A DNA stretch of 64,000 bases from Acanthosoma haemorrhoidale (taxonomy: Eukaryota; Arthropoda; Insecta; Hemiptera; Acanthosomatidae), in NCBI GenBank assembly GCA_930367205.1, contig OV884011.1, positions 170,387,226 to 170,451,225 of the forward strand. Direction: 5' to 3'. The translations under genes were made by a program, and so were the position numbers. Below are positions 36,094 through 51,000 of the stretch, piece after piece (within the stretch, counting starts at the first letter, position 1; each line of letters starts with the position of its first letter). Below the pieces are notes generated by a model. That model was not told the DNA's origin. It searched no databases and saw nothing but the letters and a program-made list of their open reading frames with translations.

Positions 36094-39000
36094 CTAAAGT
36101 AAACAAAGAACAACAGTTTAATACAATATTAAGGCATCAAATTCAGTTGCTATGAATAAACTTTCCAACTTTAGACCAGAGAAGCCAATTAGTAGGAAGA
36201 AAGAAGCAACGAAGACAACTCATCTCCCAACATCAAATAAATCCATGTCATTATTATTTATAACTATACAAAACTCTCAAACCATTTATGTAATATGAAA
36301 CATTTAAAATAGTAGCATATACTCTAGGACTACATCCTAGATACTTCAACTTCAAATTTATAAATACACTATTATTCCTAATTAATTTTTATGAAAGTCC
36401 TTTTAACTTCCATAATAAGAAAGTATAAAAATATTTTCACCTAAAGCAAAATCGCAACATTATATATTTCCAACAAGTGGTATCGACCCATTTCTATTAT
36501 TAAATATGCTTACCTTGCTTCTTACTCTTGGAGTAGATGGAGCCTGGCTGATTGTAAGGCAACTATCAGTTTCATCTGGCAAGTTGCAATAATCAGCTTC
36601 CCGAGTTTTAACTGGCAGAGGAGGAGGGTCCTCTTCACTTGCTGTAGAATCTGTCGTTCCTGCAATCAAAAGAGAACAATTATCGAAAGAGAAACAGAAA
36701 ACTAATAAATAAAAGCGTATAATAAATGACTTTAGCTTTTTCACAAACCAAGTGAGTCTCTGTTTCCATTAGTGGACGGCAATGACAGCCTGTTCTGAAA
36801 TTGACCACTTGGAGGCCTACTTAATCTTCTTTCTTTTTCCACTTCTGATCTCAGAGGACGTGATGGGGTTAACTAAACAAGTGATAAATCACCATTAAAG
36901 ATTTGTGAATAGAAAAGAAAACACACTATTAGTAAAACAAAGGTGACACTGCCCAATCACTGTTTGGAAAGAATATAAAAGGGCCCTAAGTGAGGATATA
37001 CTTGCCAAAGTTTGGAGGAAAAGTCCAACATTACAAATAGTTGAAACATTTTCAACAAGTTTTTTATTCTCGGGTACAAATGTTGGTCATGATTAAAACA
37101 ATAACTCCAAATCAGCCAGCCTGCACTCGCACGAAACCTACATTACAAATGAGATAAGAATTACAACGTAAAAGAGCCGAGTGCATAAATCGTGAACAAG
37201 AAACCACTTCTAAATAAAGATCTCCCTTTTAACTTTTAAGAAATTATAATTTTCAGTGTGACTTAAATTCTCAATCAGAATCATCGACAAGTCACAGGGG
37301 GAGTCTATTAAGTACTGCGGAGTGGATTTGAGATAGCTATGTATCTCCCACGGACAACTTTATGTAGCTTGTCAAGGTTGGGTTCACCCAAGAATTTATT
37401 TATTCTTGCTCTGAAGGTGAGACTAAAACTGTTATAATTATGTTGTGGGGTAGAAACTTTTCCTGTTCTTATTAAGCTACATGGTGCTTTATTATTTTGC
37501 CTCATCCTATAATATTGCAAAGCTGATTATTTTGTAAGGGAATTGTTGAGATTTTGAACAGATTCTATGGCAATAATGTAACATTCTGAGGGGCCTTAGC
37601 CTTAGATCTTAATCATTTTTACTTTTTTAAATTTAGAAGCAAAAATAGTAACATTTAATTTAACATTGTCAGATACGGCATATTTTTTAAAGTGCAATAG
37701 GCTCTTCAGAATATCATCTAGTTTAATTTGGTTCGCATCACCAGGATACCTTTTAGCAGCATGAATCCATAATCCACGGAATGAGAAGGGAGGCTGCCTG
37801 CTACTAATTACAGCACAGACATCAGCCATTAAAGAATTGTGCCTTTTCATTGTTTTGGGTACTCATGAGTTGGAAACAACAATAGCAGTTTAGAAGGTAC
37901 CTTCGGCTCTTTCTTCAGGCAGTTACACTCAAACCAAAGATATTTTGAGAGAAAATTTTAACTTTAATAACTTTCAAATGTGTATGGTTTAACAGCAAAA
38001 TAAATGCCTGCACAATTTTCCTAAGGTTATATCGCCTGTATGCAGTAATTATATAACGTGAACAAAATTGGCAAAATATAAGAACAGACATGGCTGGACA
38101 TATCATCAGAGCTGAAGGCAACAGGTTCATCAAGGAGACATTTCAAGAGAAGTTTCCCAACAAGGTTTTTTTAGCTGTTAACATTTTTTTATTTTTTTTT
38201 TAAAGTGATTTTCAGTAACATAGATGAAGTATGAAATAAATAAAGTTAAAAATACCAAGCCGTTTTTACACAACCATTTAAGGAACATATGGGGAGACTA
38301 AGGACCGAACTCTGACATCTCTTGATATTGTTCCTTTACTTTATTGTCCTTAATTTAAGTTTATATGTATTAAAATAAAAAAAATTAGTTGGTAAAAAAT
38401 CTATGATATATTGGGGGGAAATGCCAAGCAAATAGATCCTCAAATCAACCAATTATTTAGTGATGAAACAAGTGAACATACAAAATTTTTACCTGTTGTC
38501 TTAGTTCAACAATAGTAGGAGACTCGTCCAGTATAATGCTTGAAGTAGGTGTTGTTGCAGGACTTGTGTACCACTGGGAGCTGGGTCTTGGGCTTTCTGG
38601 ACATTCTCTTTCTTTGTTTGTGTGACGTCTTTTCTTTTTCTTTTCTTTTCTACTGATTGAAGGTGTAGATAAAGCGGAAGAAGTTGAGCGTACATAAGCA
38701 CTTCCAGCTCTGATATAGGTTAGGAGAAAAAAGGAAAAAAATAAAATAAAATAAAACTAAATCAAAAAATTGACATGGGCATATATATTATATATATCTT
38801 GACAGGAATCGGATTAACTTCAATAAATGTAGCAAATAAGTGAAATTGGTAATCTTTACTGATTAGTGATGAGCCCAGATTTTGCTTAATCAACAGAGCA
38901 GACATGTAAGAATCACGAGCAGAATAAAACCCCACATTCAATCTTAAATATCCTAATCAATCAGGGAGACAGACACCTCCTGAAGAAGTTCCATGTAATG

Positions 39001-42000
39001 GTGGGCAAACATTTAGGAATTAAAATGGACAACCCTGGGAAAAAAACAAAACAAAAATCCGATGACATCCCATCGAAGAAACTTGCTTCCTTATGTTTAA
39101 TGTTATATTTTACTTGACGTAATAGGGTGGTTGGGGCTATGACTGAAATATAAAAATCAATAAATGACATTAATATAAATATAATAACTGGCTCACGACT
39201 AAGAAATCCCCCCCAACTCTCCTTCCATTTCTATGAAAGGCCATCTTTGCTTTGAGGAAGAGTATTGACAGTTTGGACGATTATCAGAAATGCCCGTTAA
39301 TTGAGGTCTAGGTAATAAGAAGTATCAAAAAATACTTAGTCAGATTTAATACAGATATATACACACATGTAATATATAACAGTACAGGGCAAATTAAAAT
39401 ACTAAAAATCATAAAAAACTAAAAATCATGAGCAGAATTAAATCACAGCATTAGGGATAATTGAAAAAACATGCTTGTGGATGGGGGGTAAAACAGCCAC
39501 ATGTGAAATAAAACATCTGTGAACAAAAATTATAAACAACTAATATTAGAAAATAAGCCAAAAGTAAAAGTAAAATCTGGCCATTTTTAATGATTAGGTA
39601 GAAGCATTCAAGAATGTTTATTATGAATATTAATTACCAATCTTTTTAATAAAAAAAATTATGTTACTTTTTCGTAATGGCATGCTAAGAAACTTGTATG
39701 ATGCAAAAATACACCTTAGTAATTAATCAGTGTTTTCTTAACCCTTTTAATACACAAAAAAACCAACCTTTTGTTCTTTAAAGTTTAGTACATTATATAG
39801 ATTAATCCACACACTTCTACTTTTAGATATTATACAGAGCCATAAAAAATGACAAGTATTTTTACAAAGACAGTATTTTTTTTTTTTAAATCGATCTATT
39901 TTATTGTCAGGTCATTCTATATAATACAGGGTTCTAACTTTCTAATGTTAGACTACCTGAGAAGTAAATGTTAAATTTGAGTGATGAACACTGAAGTAGA
40001 TGCTCAATTGACATTTCTTTAATATTACAGAGAGCAAGGTGGGGTGTTCCGATGTGTAGCACAATTTTTTTTTTCAGTTGTATATTGCTAGATTTCTATT
40101 CTAACAAAAATATATAAATAGACAACTTTTTCAAGAAAACAATACCTGAAAACCACATTCTCATTTTCTGTTGGTATCAAACCCAGAAGGCCTATCTTCT
40201 TCTTTAAGATACATTAAAAAGAACCAGCATTCTACAATGAGTTAAGCGGTTTATTTGATATTATAAGCAAATTCTATGGAACTTACTGCAGTAGAGTGGA
40301 AGAGGAGAAGCACATATAAGCCAAACAGCTATATTAGATAAAAAATACTATACATGCTTTTGCACATGCTATACAAGCATTTGGATGGGTACCCCGCTCT
40401 CTTTGTACTTGTCAGAGCCTTCAGTTAAGTGTGGGATTGGACAGCAGATTTTGAAGGCAACGTATCGGGGTAGTGTGATCCACACATCCAAACTGAAAAT
40501 GGGTCACTCTTCTTTCTTTTTCACTTGGACACTTTTTCAAATGCAGCTGTGATGCAGCACAAGGAGCCCATCTTAACAATGTGCATAGATAAATATTTCT
40601 CAGTAAATAAATAACGAGGGATTAAGTTAAGTTTACCAGTAGCCATGGACCAGGTGTTGAAGAGGGGCAACATGTTGAGACCGGAGGATTGAAGACAACC
40701 CAATAATCCACTACCCAACATTAAAGAATATTCATGTTATTATAATAATATTTTTGTTAACTATTATTTTTAGCTATATAATACTGTTGAACAATTTAGG
40801 TAAGTATGAAACATTTGAAATAATAAGTAACATGCACTAGGACTGTGTTGAACCTCAAGATAAAAATCATTTAAACAATATAAATTAAACTGTTATTCTT
40901 CATGAATTTTTATGAATTTACTTTTATCCTTTATAAATAAGAAAGTATAAGAATATTGGTAACGAAGTGGAAAATCATTACAATATATACCTTTTATGAT
41001 TTCACAGGAGCAAAAAAATATAACAAAAATAGGATAATCCATAAAAAAAAATGGCTATTTCAACTTATGACAATGCTGAAATGACACTGAGCTGATCTTT
41101 TTTCTTTGGCTAGTAATTCTTGATATTATATACATAAATTTTAATATTAATATATATAATGTTGATAGAAGCGCTCAAGGTCTTTAAAGATTTTAATAGA
41201 GTGCAATGCAGTTTTGAAAAAGCATTGCAACTGGTTTTCTATGTTTTCAGAAAATAGATAAGACACAGCAAAGAACTTAGATATTATTCAATATGAATAT
41301 AAAAAACTGATGTGTGTAATTAGATTCTTCTTAAAATATAAAGAAAGAATCGTCAATGACAAATTAGAATTTTGTGCACAAAGATTGTTATTGATGAGCG
41401 TAATAAGCTTAACCTGCAACCAGCTCTAGAGCTGCTAAAGAAATCCTTACAAGCAATAAATTTCACTTATGTTATGACATCAACCTGTAAATTATATTTC
41501 ATACAATGAGTCCATTTTTAGCCATGAGTATATAAATGAATAAAAGATTTTGATGGGAGATCGGTTTTTGTATCGAGTTCAACACACTCATCCTTTATGA
41601 TTTTCTCACATCTGTATCAAAAGTTTCCATTGGCTGAAATTAGCAACTATATACTGTAATAAACAAGCTGACTCCGTTTTCATTGTTTTTTATATTTTGT
41701 TGTATCCATGCTCTTTCTATTTACCTGTTTCATCTATTATCTATATCTCTTTGTAATTCAAACCTATCAACTGCTAGCATATTAATATCAATTCACCAAC
41801 TACCCACACTGCAGTTATATATGGACCTCATTTTGTTTTGTTTCTGTTGAACTAAACTGTTGTCACTAATTATTAACAGTCATGTTTAACTCCTACATTC
41901 TGTTCTGGTTACTGGGAGCTGATGCAGACATATATAATATGGGAAAACGTCCATTAATAAATGTGAAGAAAACCTAGCAACTCTGTTACACTAAACTAAC

Positions 42001-45000
42001 CAAAGCTGATCTCCTCCAACAAACTCTTCTTTTCATTTATATTTCATGAAGTTTGGAGAATATATATATTTTTATCATTGGGAAACAATTGTATCAAAAA
42101 CTCAAGTGAAATGGTAAATTTATGCAGACATAGGTAAATGTAGAATTGTTAAAACTTATCAACACTACACTCCACAAAAGCAGATGACACTGTCATTATT
42201 ATATGCCATCAAAATCGCAACGCTCCAGAAGCCTTCAAGATCTAGTAAATGGGATAAAAAATATTTGGAAACTCTCTGGATATCATTGAAAAATAAAATT
42301 AAACTATCAAAAGTTCTCACACATGACATCCATTTGTTGTCACTCAACAGTAGTCCTAGACATCATACCCACTTGAGATAACAAACACTATTTTAGACAA
42401 TAACTACACAAATGACAAACAAGAAAAGCACACATTTAACACAAGCAAAATAGACTACTATGAACTACTCGATCCATTTTTTTTATTACATCAAAGGTCT
42501 TATTTTAACATAAATGATGAACGCTTTCATCAATAAATATATTTATTTGGACCAATCCATTAGTATTTTACACATTTTTTAAAAAAAGTATAAAACCAAA
42601 TAATTTAAAGATCTTGATACATCCTTGGCTTGAGTCTCTTCTGGATAGGTTGGCCTAGATAGGAGGCTGGCTGCTACTTAATGGTTAAAATATCTCTTTG
42701 TAAGTTCTTCTATGTGTTGAGAGATATGGGGGGCATTCCCAATTCTAAATGAATCAGGGTATTCCTGATGAACCATGGTGTTACCAGTGCTAGCTGGAGT
42801 ATTTTATTCTGAAGTGTTTGAAGCCTTGACCAGATAGACTTGCAAGTGCAGTAGTACCATATTGGACAGGCGTAAGCGAGTATTGGCAATATGAATTTCT
42901 AGTAATGTCATACGAGTATGTTTTAATGTGTGTCTTTCTGTTGATGAGTGGGTTTAGTTGTAGTAAGCGTCTGTTAGCTTGTTGCAATTTGTGGAATTAT
43001 GAATTAAATTATAATTTATTAAATATTAAGGGCATATAAAGTGAAAGATATATGCCAGGGGATTTCAAATAAAGGGCTGGATTGGCATTAAATATGTGAT
43101 TTCTATCTAATATTGGCTTAGAAAATTTCATTTTTTGAAATATATTTGAAATAATTTTTGCATTACCAACTCTAATGTGTCTTTAACTATTATTATGTGA
43201 CTAGAAAAAGTTTAAAAATTAATGAAATGTGACAGACTTTTTCCATGTTGTTTTTTTTTTTTTTTCATACTTCTGTTATTACATTTTAACACAATAATCA
43301 GCATACTCAGAATAGACATTTAAAATCAATTACATTTATTTGTAAGTTTCAAATATATTTTGAAATTTTCACTCTCACATATCAACAAAATGGAGATACT
43401 GACTGCACATTTGAAGGGAAACTTACGCATGAAAGGGAGTAGAAGAGATGACTACTGCTTGTTGCACAAGATTCAGGAGATAACCTAGTCAAATGCCCAG
43501 TTGAAGTCAACATAGTTTCTTTGATACACAGAAATGGGTGCTCTATCATTACCTCAGGAAATGATGTGGTCACCATCACTCAAGTGTTTTTGCCCGTAAC
43601 GACATAGTCGGATATACACTTTAATAATGGCTGGGCAAAGCACCGCTACTAACAGCCATGGGGTTGAACAACTGCCTAATAGATACTGAAGTAAATTATG
43701 AAAAAATCCAGTTCGCTTTACTGATTTGTTCTTCCGCGCTAAACCTGCGATACGAAAGTAGATGGACGCCCCGGTTTAAACAATCTTTTTAAGTGGGCTG
43801 TAAGCCTGGCCTGGGACCTATTAATTTCAAAAGCTTTTGTGTTTCTGTGGTTTATGGACAGAATTAACACCTATGAGCCAACGAATAAGCTATTAAGAAG
43901 ATTTATACCACTTAAACTTTGATAACTGCAGCCTAAATATAATCCCTTATAACTTGGCCATAATTGTTCTTAGCTGTGGCAGTTTAATCGGGATCCACTT
44001 TCGTATAAGCCTTTTTGATTAGTGGTATTAATTAATGCAGTTATGGTTCAGGAGCTCACTTCTCATTAAAAGTGAAAGTGAAGTGCCTCATACGACTAAG
44101 TGGTATGATCGGAAATGATATTCATCAGGGGAGATCTTGGTATTGACACAGACAGTCCAAGGATTTAAAGGGGAACAGCTTGCCTCACACTTGGTAATAG
44201 GCCAAATTTACTCTGAGGCACAATCAACGAATTGGTCTGGAAGATAAAGGTAGAGTAGAGGTGCAGAATTTCCCAGTTCATGGAGGTCTCATATAGGTTG
44301 GTATATTATGACACTCTTCTGGGAAATAATGGTATTTTCACACAAGTTTTAGTGCAACAGGAATACACTAGATAGCCTCATTCATGTACACAAATGTCTT
44401 TTCTCAACTGAATAATAATATTTCACTTTTAGGGGACAGTTTACACCCTTGAAGTTCCACATAACAAATTAACACTTTGTCATCAACCTCAGTGTTTTGC
44501 AAACACATATTAATATTTCCTAACCATAAGTATGAGCACAGAATATGATAAATGATATATATATATGTTTACGCGGGAGGATTACCGCGAGAGATTTTGA
44601 TTTATCTGTAGGGGAAATAGCTCTGGGAGGTGCTGCGCTCTGGCAAGCCAATTCTACAATTCTACAAGTAATACAAGGAAACCGTTTTTGGGAGTAATGG
44701 GCCATTGTGTTCTATTAGTTTGAAGAGGCTGGATCTGTGCTCCGATCGAGTGGGGTGTTTGCCAGAACCAGCGAAAGTTATTTCCGGTTTTTTTTTATTT
44801 TCAAATTTTGCCGATGGTTGGTGCATGGTTTTATTTTCCGTTATAGTTATAGTTTTTCATATGGGTAAAACGATCCTTTCATCGCCAACCACTGGGGAAG
44901 AATTGTTCGCTGCTTCTGAATTCTTGGCGTGGTCATCAGGTGGATTCGGGCTTGTCCTAGACTTTCTTTATCCTTTCCTATCCCTCATATTCCTCCTAGA

Positions 45001-48000
45001 AGCCGAACCGCTCGAGAAAGAAGCTATCAGACCCCAGGTAAGTGTGAACAGTTTTTCGTTATTGGGGGTTTTGAGAGGACGAATAAATATTTGGGTTTTC
45101 GATCGTTTGGAAAGCCGATTGATAGTTTTGAAATTCTCAGATTCAATTATTTTATTGATTTGAATAAATTTTTAAACTTTTGCTAATTAATTACAGTCCA
45201 CTGGCTAAACCAATATATTTGTGGGCAGAGATAGTTGTTGATGTATACAAATCGATGTTCCCTCACTAATTGGTCAGCATTACAATTAAAACAATTAGTT
45301 TATTTTTTCCTACATATAATATAAATAAATGGATATTTTAGTTTAAAATATTAATTACATTTTAGTTTTAGTTTAGAGACCCTCTATCATCTGGCAGCTA
45401 TATGCAATGAGCCCATGTAACATGAAATGAAATAAAGTGAATGAAAGATGAAAAAAAAAGAATTAAAACAAAACAAGAAATATACGCAGCGCACTTAACA
45501 CAGAGTAAACAAAGAGTTAAAATTAGCGCTGATTCGCCCAGACCAAAACACTCCAGTGGCATCAACTGGATCAGTTAATAACCGATCTTATAGAACATAC
45601 AAAAAAGAGAAAGACATTTTTCCTGCCTGTATGACTATGGCAGATCTTCTCCTTTCTGGGTCAGTAAGCAATGGCGATGAGATGAAGATGTTTATCAACA
45701 ACGATTATTTCAAGAATAAATTTAGTATCCGACTGTAACTAGTATAAACATTTTTCAAGCTCAGTCCTGTAAAGGACCAGATACTCGCTTCATTGGAAGA
45801 TGAGCAAGTTTTAGGAGAAACTTATGAAATTTCTAATTGGTAGGAAATGAAGAAATTTTTGTAACAATTTTCTTAAAATTGGAATTTTAATGATATTAAG
45901 AGTGATTTTAATTTCTAGCTTAGGCTTATCAATATAAACCAATTGGGATAAAATTATTATAATTAAATCTCTAAAGGAAAACTGTAACCCATTTCTAACC
46001 ATTTTGGATAAGTGAGTTACACCTGATGGTTTGGATATCGTCCTGTAGTAACCTGGGAAAGCAAATTGACTATTGAAAGGTTCACCAAGCTTGAGCATTA
46101 ATTGTTGGACACCTACCTATTAAGCTACTAATATCATTCAAGTTCTATTAACAAATATATATAATGTATATTACATAATTGTTGATAAAATTATGCAAAA
46201 TCAAAATAAAATGGATACCTGGTGAGAGTAGAAGAAGGTGACAGAGATGCAAAGTTGACGAAGGTCTTCAAAGAAGCGACTTGTGACTTGGTGAGGCTGG
46301 AGACGCGAGACCTATTTCCCCTAAATAACACACATATACAACATGCAAAAGCCATTCAATCAAGCTTTAAATATAGCTCACTTTCTCTATAACTTAATCT
46401 TGATATAATTTATTAATAAAAAAAAAGGTACGTTATGATCTTCATTAAACATAACTTATGCCATATTAATTACATGCAAAACTGAAATGTAAATTCAACA
46501 AATTGAAAAATATTATTTAAAGCAAAATAGTTAAGGAGGAGAGAAAACTTCATAACAACAGTAAAATAGTAAGTAGTCTGACCTAAATGTCAGAAAATTT
46601 AATACAAACAAAACAATTGATGTAACACAATAAATAAAAAGTGGTTAATAATGGCAAAGTATAGACAGGACTTGAAATTATTACATATTTTAAGACAGGG
46701 ACTACATTATAAAAGGAAAGGGATTGACAAGACAAATAAGTCCTTTCCTGAGATGACTTTTGAACTGGAGTGTGTATAACAGCAATTAGGAATAGAAGAT
46801 CCCGTATTTGATGCAAATTTTTATGTGTACCTCGGCCGCCTTTGAACCAACTAACATCGGGTCACATCAAGGAAGAAGTAAAAAAATGGTGTCATTAGAA
46901 AGCTAATGAACCACACTACCTGAATATTTGTTAACAATCATTATAATAACAAAGTAAATTTCTGAACTGGTCAAAATAAAACAATGTTGTCTTCAATTTG
47001 TAATAGAGTGTTACTATTGTAAAGGGTAACTGGACACTCAGATCTATTAGAAGTTTTGAAAGAAACTTTTAGTTTATAAAAGTAAATTTCTTTTTTAACC
47101 CATATTCTATGTCTCTGCCATTTTGTTACAACCAAGCCAACAAGGATGTTATAAAAGTTGTGGTGTGGCAGAATGTCAACATCTACTGATGTCCTATTTT
47201 CTGCAAAGTAAAGGTGCCATCTTATAATAAAAGAAACTTATACAGCATATATAAATGGAATTATAACAGTCACATTATGCAAATGCTAACAAACAAATAT
47301 TTAAGAAACTTATTCACAAATTACCATTATTAAATTTCATTTGTGAGTGCTTGAGTTATAAATGTTAACACTGCAATATAAAAAGCAATTTTTTAACATA
47401 CAATTCAGGTAAAAGGGCTGCATTTTTGACTATATCAACCTCATAGTGCTGAACACAAAACATTTAAAAGAAAAGCACAGCTTAAAATAGTGCACAATAC
47501 GTTTGTTTAAAAAAAGCCAAATCGGTTAAGTTATTCATGCATTTTCATTGATACTTACTCTGTTGATCCAAAGCTAGTACCAGATAGTCTATTAGTTTCA
47601 CCGCTGTTTCTTGTGTTGCTAGTTTGTCGTCTTAGTGTAACTGGCTCATACTTAATGTCACAGCTCTAAAAATCAAACAACTCATCATTAGCCAAACACA
47701 AGAGATAATGTCACTGTCATTTTAAGCTAAAGCCCTAAAGCCCACAGCACATAAAAATCATGACACCGAGACCTTTTTAATTTAGAAATTTATTTGATAC
47801 ATTACTTAAAGAACTTAATAAGAAAATATTTTTTATTTTTTAAGGAAAAGTAATTAATTAATAATTGACCCTTCATTATTATTCATAAGATGGTTTTTAT
47901 TTTAAGCATCTGAGGGGATCAACCCAACCTTTCATGCTAAGTATCATCCCTCTATGTTAATGTGGGATTGCAAAAAATTTTGAATACAACTGTGACAACA

Positions 48001-51000
48001 GTTTAAACAAGTTAGCATAATTTATGTTCACTTTATCCCCAACACACATTTCATATTATTAATGAGGATATCAAGATTTATAATTTGATACTCTACTCCT
48101 AATTGGTAGCTAGATTATAGACAAATATTTTTTTTTACCAACTAACTAATGAAACTTACTCATGTTTTATGGGGACAGTTATATTGTTCATACCTTATCA
48201 ATATTAAATGGGGTGTTCATGTAAAATTTCAAGGATCTAGCTTTAAAAAGGGACCCACAAAGAAAAAAAGACAGACACACAGATAAAAACATAAGGATGT
48301 CCGCCTGTTTTGAAAAAATGAGTGTATCCCTGAAAATGGACCTCTGGGAAAGCCTGAAGAATGAAAAGTTCCTGAAGATGGCTTACAAAAAATGAGAACC
48401 AAGACTACACCCCTCAAGAAATACAATCTTGAAGATTACACTCACTTAATCCTAAAAAATGTTTTGAGAAAAAAAGCTATTTATTTTTCTCCACCAGTTC
48501 CCATTCGATGGCTCATTCTATTCCTTGGATTTCTCTAGTGATTTATGTCATGATATTTTCACCTCTCAACCAAATGGAAGAAAGGACTACCGATCTTGCA
48601 GTATGGTTGAAGTGGCTTAAAGACTTGTTAGATTCGGGGAAGTCTTAAAACATCTCTGAAGATGAGGTAAGAAGAATTCCTAATATTTTTTGTTATATTA
48701 GTTGATTTTTCTAAATAAAAAATGTTCATTGATTTAACTTTACTCAGCAACTTTTATTATTTAATTCTTTAGTATACAATTTTTTTTTAAAGAAAAAAAT
48801 CATAGCCATGGAAAATATAGTACAATAGTAATATAATAAAAAAATAATATGGGAGCATGTTGTTCCTCCACTAGAGGCATCACCAGTGGATAGTTAACCA
48901 ACCATCTCTACAATTATGAATCTTTTCAGTTCCTAATGGTTTGAGTATAGGTGCCATTATAAGCAAACAGCACTCAAAATGTAATATAAGAAAATTTTGT
49001 ACAGTGCACTAATTAATGTACAGCTTCAGAATGTTGGAAATCTTGGAAAGAACTATATACATACATGGAACTGAAACAACTACAGACATGTACCAAACTA
49101 CAGCCCCCATGCATCTAATAATTCACTTTATTATCTCCACTATTGACACCACTGCTTATGATGATGAATTCAAAACAGCTAGTTAATGAGTTTTCAATTT
49201 GGTAACAAAAATAACTCCACATAATAAAAAAAAAAGTTGGATCGAAAAAAGGAAAGATGTATGAAGTTTGATCAAAAAGTAACAAGAATTTTATAATTTC
49301 ACAGGCGTTATGATATGATTCTGATGGTAAAAAAAATTGTATATCAAGTTGGTACACGTCTCTGAAATAGGTTGAAATTTGCAGCTGTTTTCAATGTTTA
49401 CTTTTTTAGTAGCAGTCGCTAAGGTTATACGTGTTTTGGTGTTCTCGGTGATTTTGAGATTTGAAAAAAATGGATCCAAGTATTTATATTGAATTTGTCA
49501 AAAAAATGAAATAAAGTACAGCAAAGATTTTCAAATGTTGACAGTGGCTTTTGGTGAATCTACCATGAGCAAACCAAGAATTTATGTGTGGTATGGACGT
49601 TTCAAATAGGGCCGTGAAGATGTTGAAGATGATGATTGAGCTGGGCACCCTAACACTTCAATAATGACAACATTGAAGAAGTTAAGAAAATGATTCTGGA
49701 TGATCACAGAATTACTATTAGCGAGGTCCCTGATGAAGTTAATATATCATTTGGATCATGCCAAGCGATTATTTCCAAAGTTTTGGGCATGGAACAAAGT
49801 TTGTTCCAAAATTGTTGAATTTTGACAAAAAAAAAACATCGTGTGGATATTGCCAAAGAATTGCTGAACAAAGTAACCAACAATCCAGAGTTTGTTAAAT
49901 GCATCATAACAGATGACGAAACATGGGTATATGGGTATGATGTGGAAACCAAGGTGCAATCTTCCCAATAGAAGCGGCCTGAAGAGCCAAGACTGAAAAA
50001 TATTTGTCAAGTTCCATCAAAAGTGAAGGTTCTTCTCACTGTTCCACTCTGCATCATGAGTTCCAGCCAGAAGGTCGTATGGTCAATAAAATATATTACG
50101 CGCCGTTTACGTGAAGTAATCTGAAGAAACCGACCGGAATTGTGGCAAAACAATTTGTGGAAATTGCATCATAACACTACCGCAAACACCTCACTGATTG
50201 TTTGTAATTTTTCAGCCAAAAACAAGCCATGTTGTGTTACCTCAGCCACCTCATTCCCTGGACGAGCTCCCTGCTACTTCTTTTTGTTCCCGAAAAAACT
50301 TGAAAGGATGACGTTTCAACACCATTGATGAGGCAAAAGAAGAATTGCTGAAGGAGCTAAGAGCTATATCAAAGAGTGAGTTTGAAAAGTGCTGGCACTA
50401 GTGTATTATATCTGAGGGGGATTACTTTGAAGGGGAAAAAATTGCTATCGATGAATAAATAAACATTTTTAAAGATAAACAAAAATTCTCTTTACTTTTT
50501 GATTAAACCTCGTATGAATATGGAAATCATCAGCTTAAAGGTGATACTGGGATTGATGGATGGAGAGAGGTAACCTATTAATATATTATAATAGATGACA
50601 AATAGAGTTGCGGATAAGGAAGAGCCTTGTGGAAAACCATGGGAGAAGGTCAGAGGATTATCTAGGTCCCAGAATACTGTGAATAGTCAGAAAGGAATAA
50701 TAAAAACCAGTGCATCGTGCTGTTGCATAGTCATTCCCAAGCTTGGAAAGGATTGTGTCATGATCATGGAATCAAGTTTTTTTATTTAACTCTTCGCAGG
50801 AGGATAATTGAAAGTTTCTGACGGTAAATTGGTGAATTTGCAATTGTATGAAATTTAAAATGTAACACATATTTATGGTATTGCTGTAATGTAACTTGAT
50901 AGTACCAAATCATTAACTGTGCTTACAATTGGTGTAACAGTTCATACATCTAAGTGTATAAAAAACAAAAGGTAGATTTATTCCAATCAAACTCAATTAT

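Larger units (their letters stand above)
38710..46218 (-). other. mbc 7.5-kb intron
   Basis: Holds a Jockey-type fragment (42640-42990) and an unassigned forward-strand exon-like stretch (44560-45740), listed separately. An apparent exon at 43427-43518 does not keep the frame and is rejected. The stretches 38.7-42.6 kb and 43.6-44.5 kb show nothing recognised. Confidence 0.5.

Noticed and set aside
43427..43518. Exon-like reverse-strand stretch with a consensus donor (GTAAGT) inside the 7.5-kb mbc intron.
   Set aside because: With the best acceptor it is 92 nt and with the next 58 nt; neither is a multiple of three as the neighbouring phases require, and one register stops at once. The codons resemble no DOCK tail.
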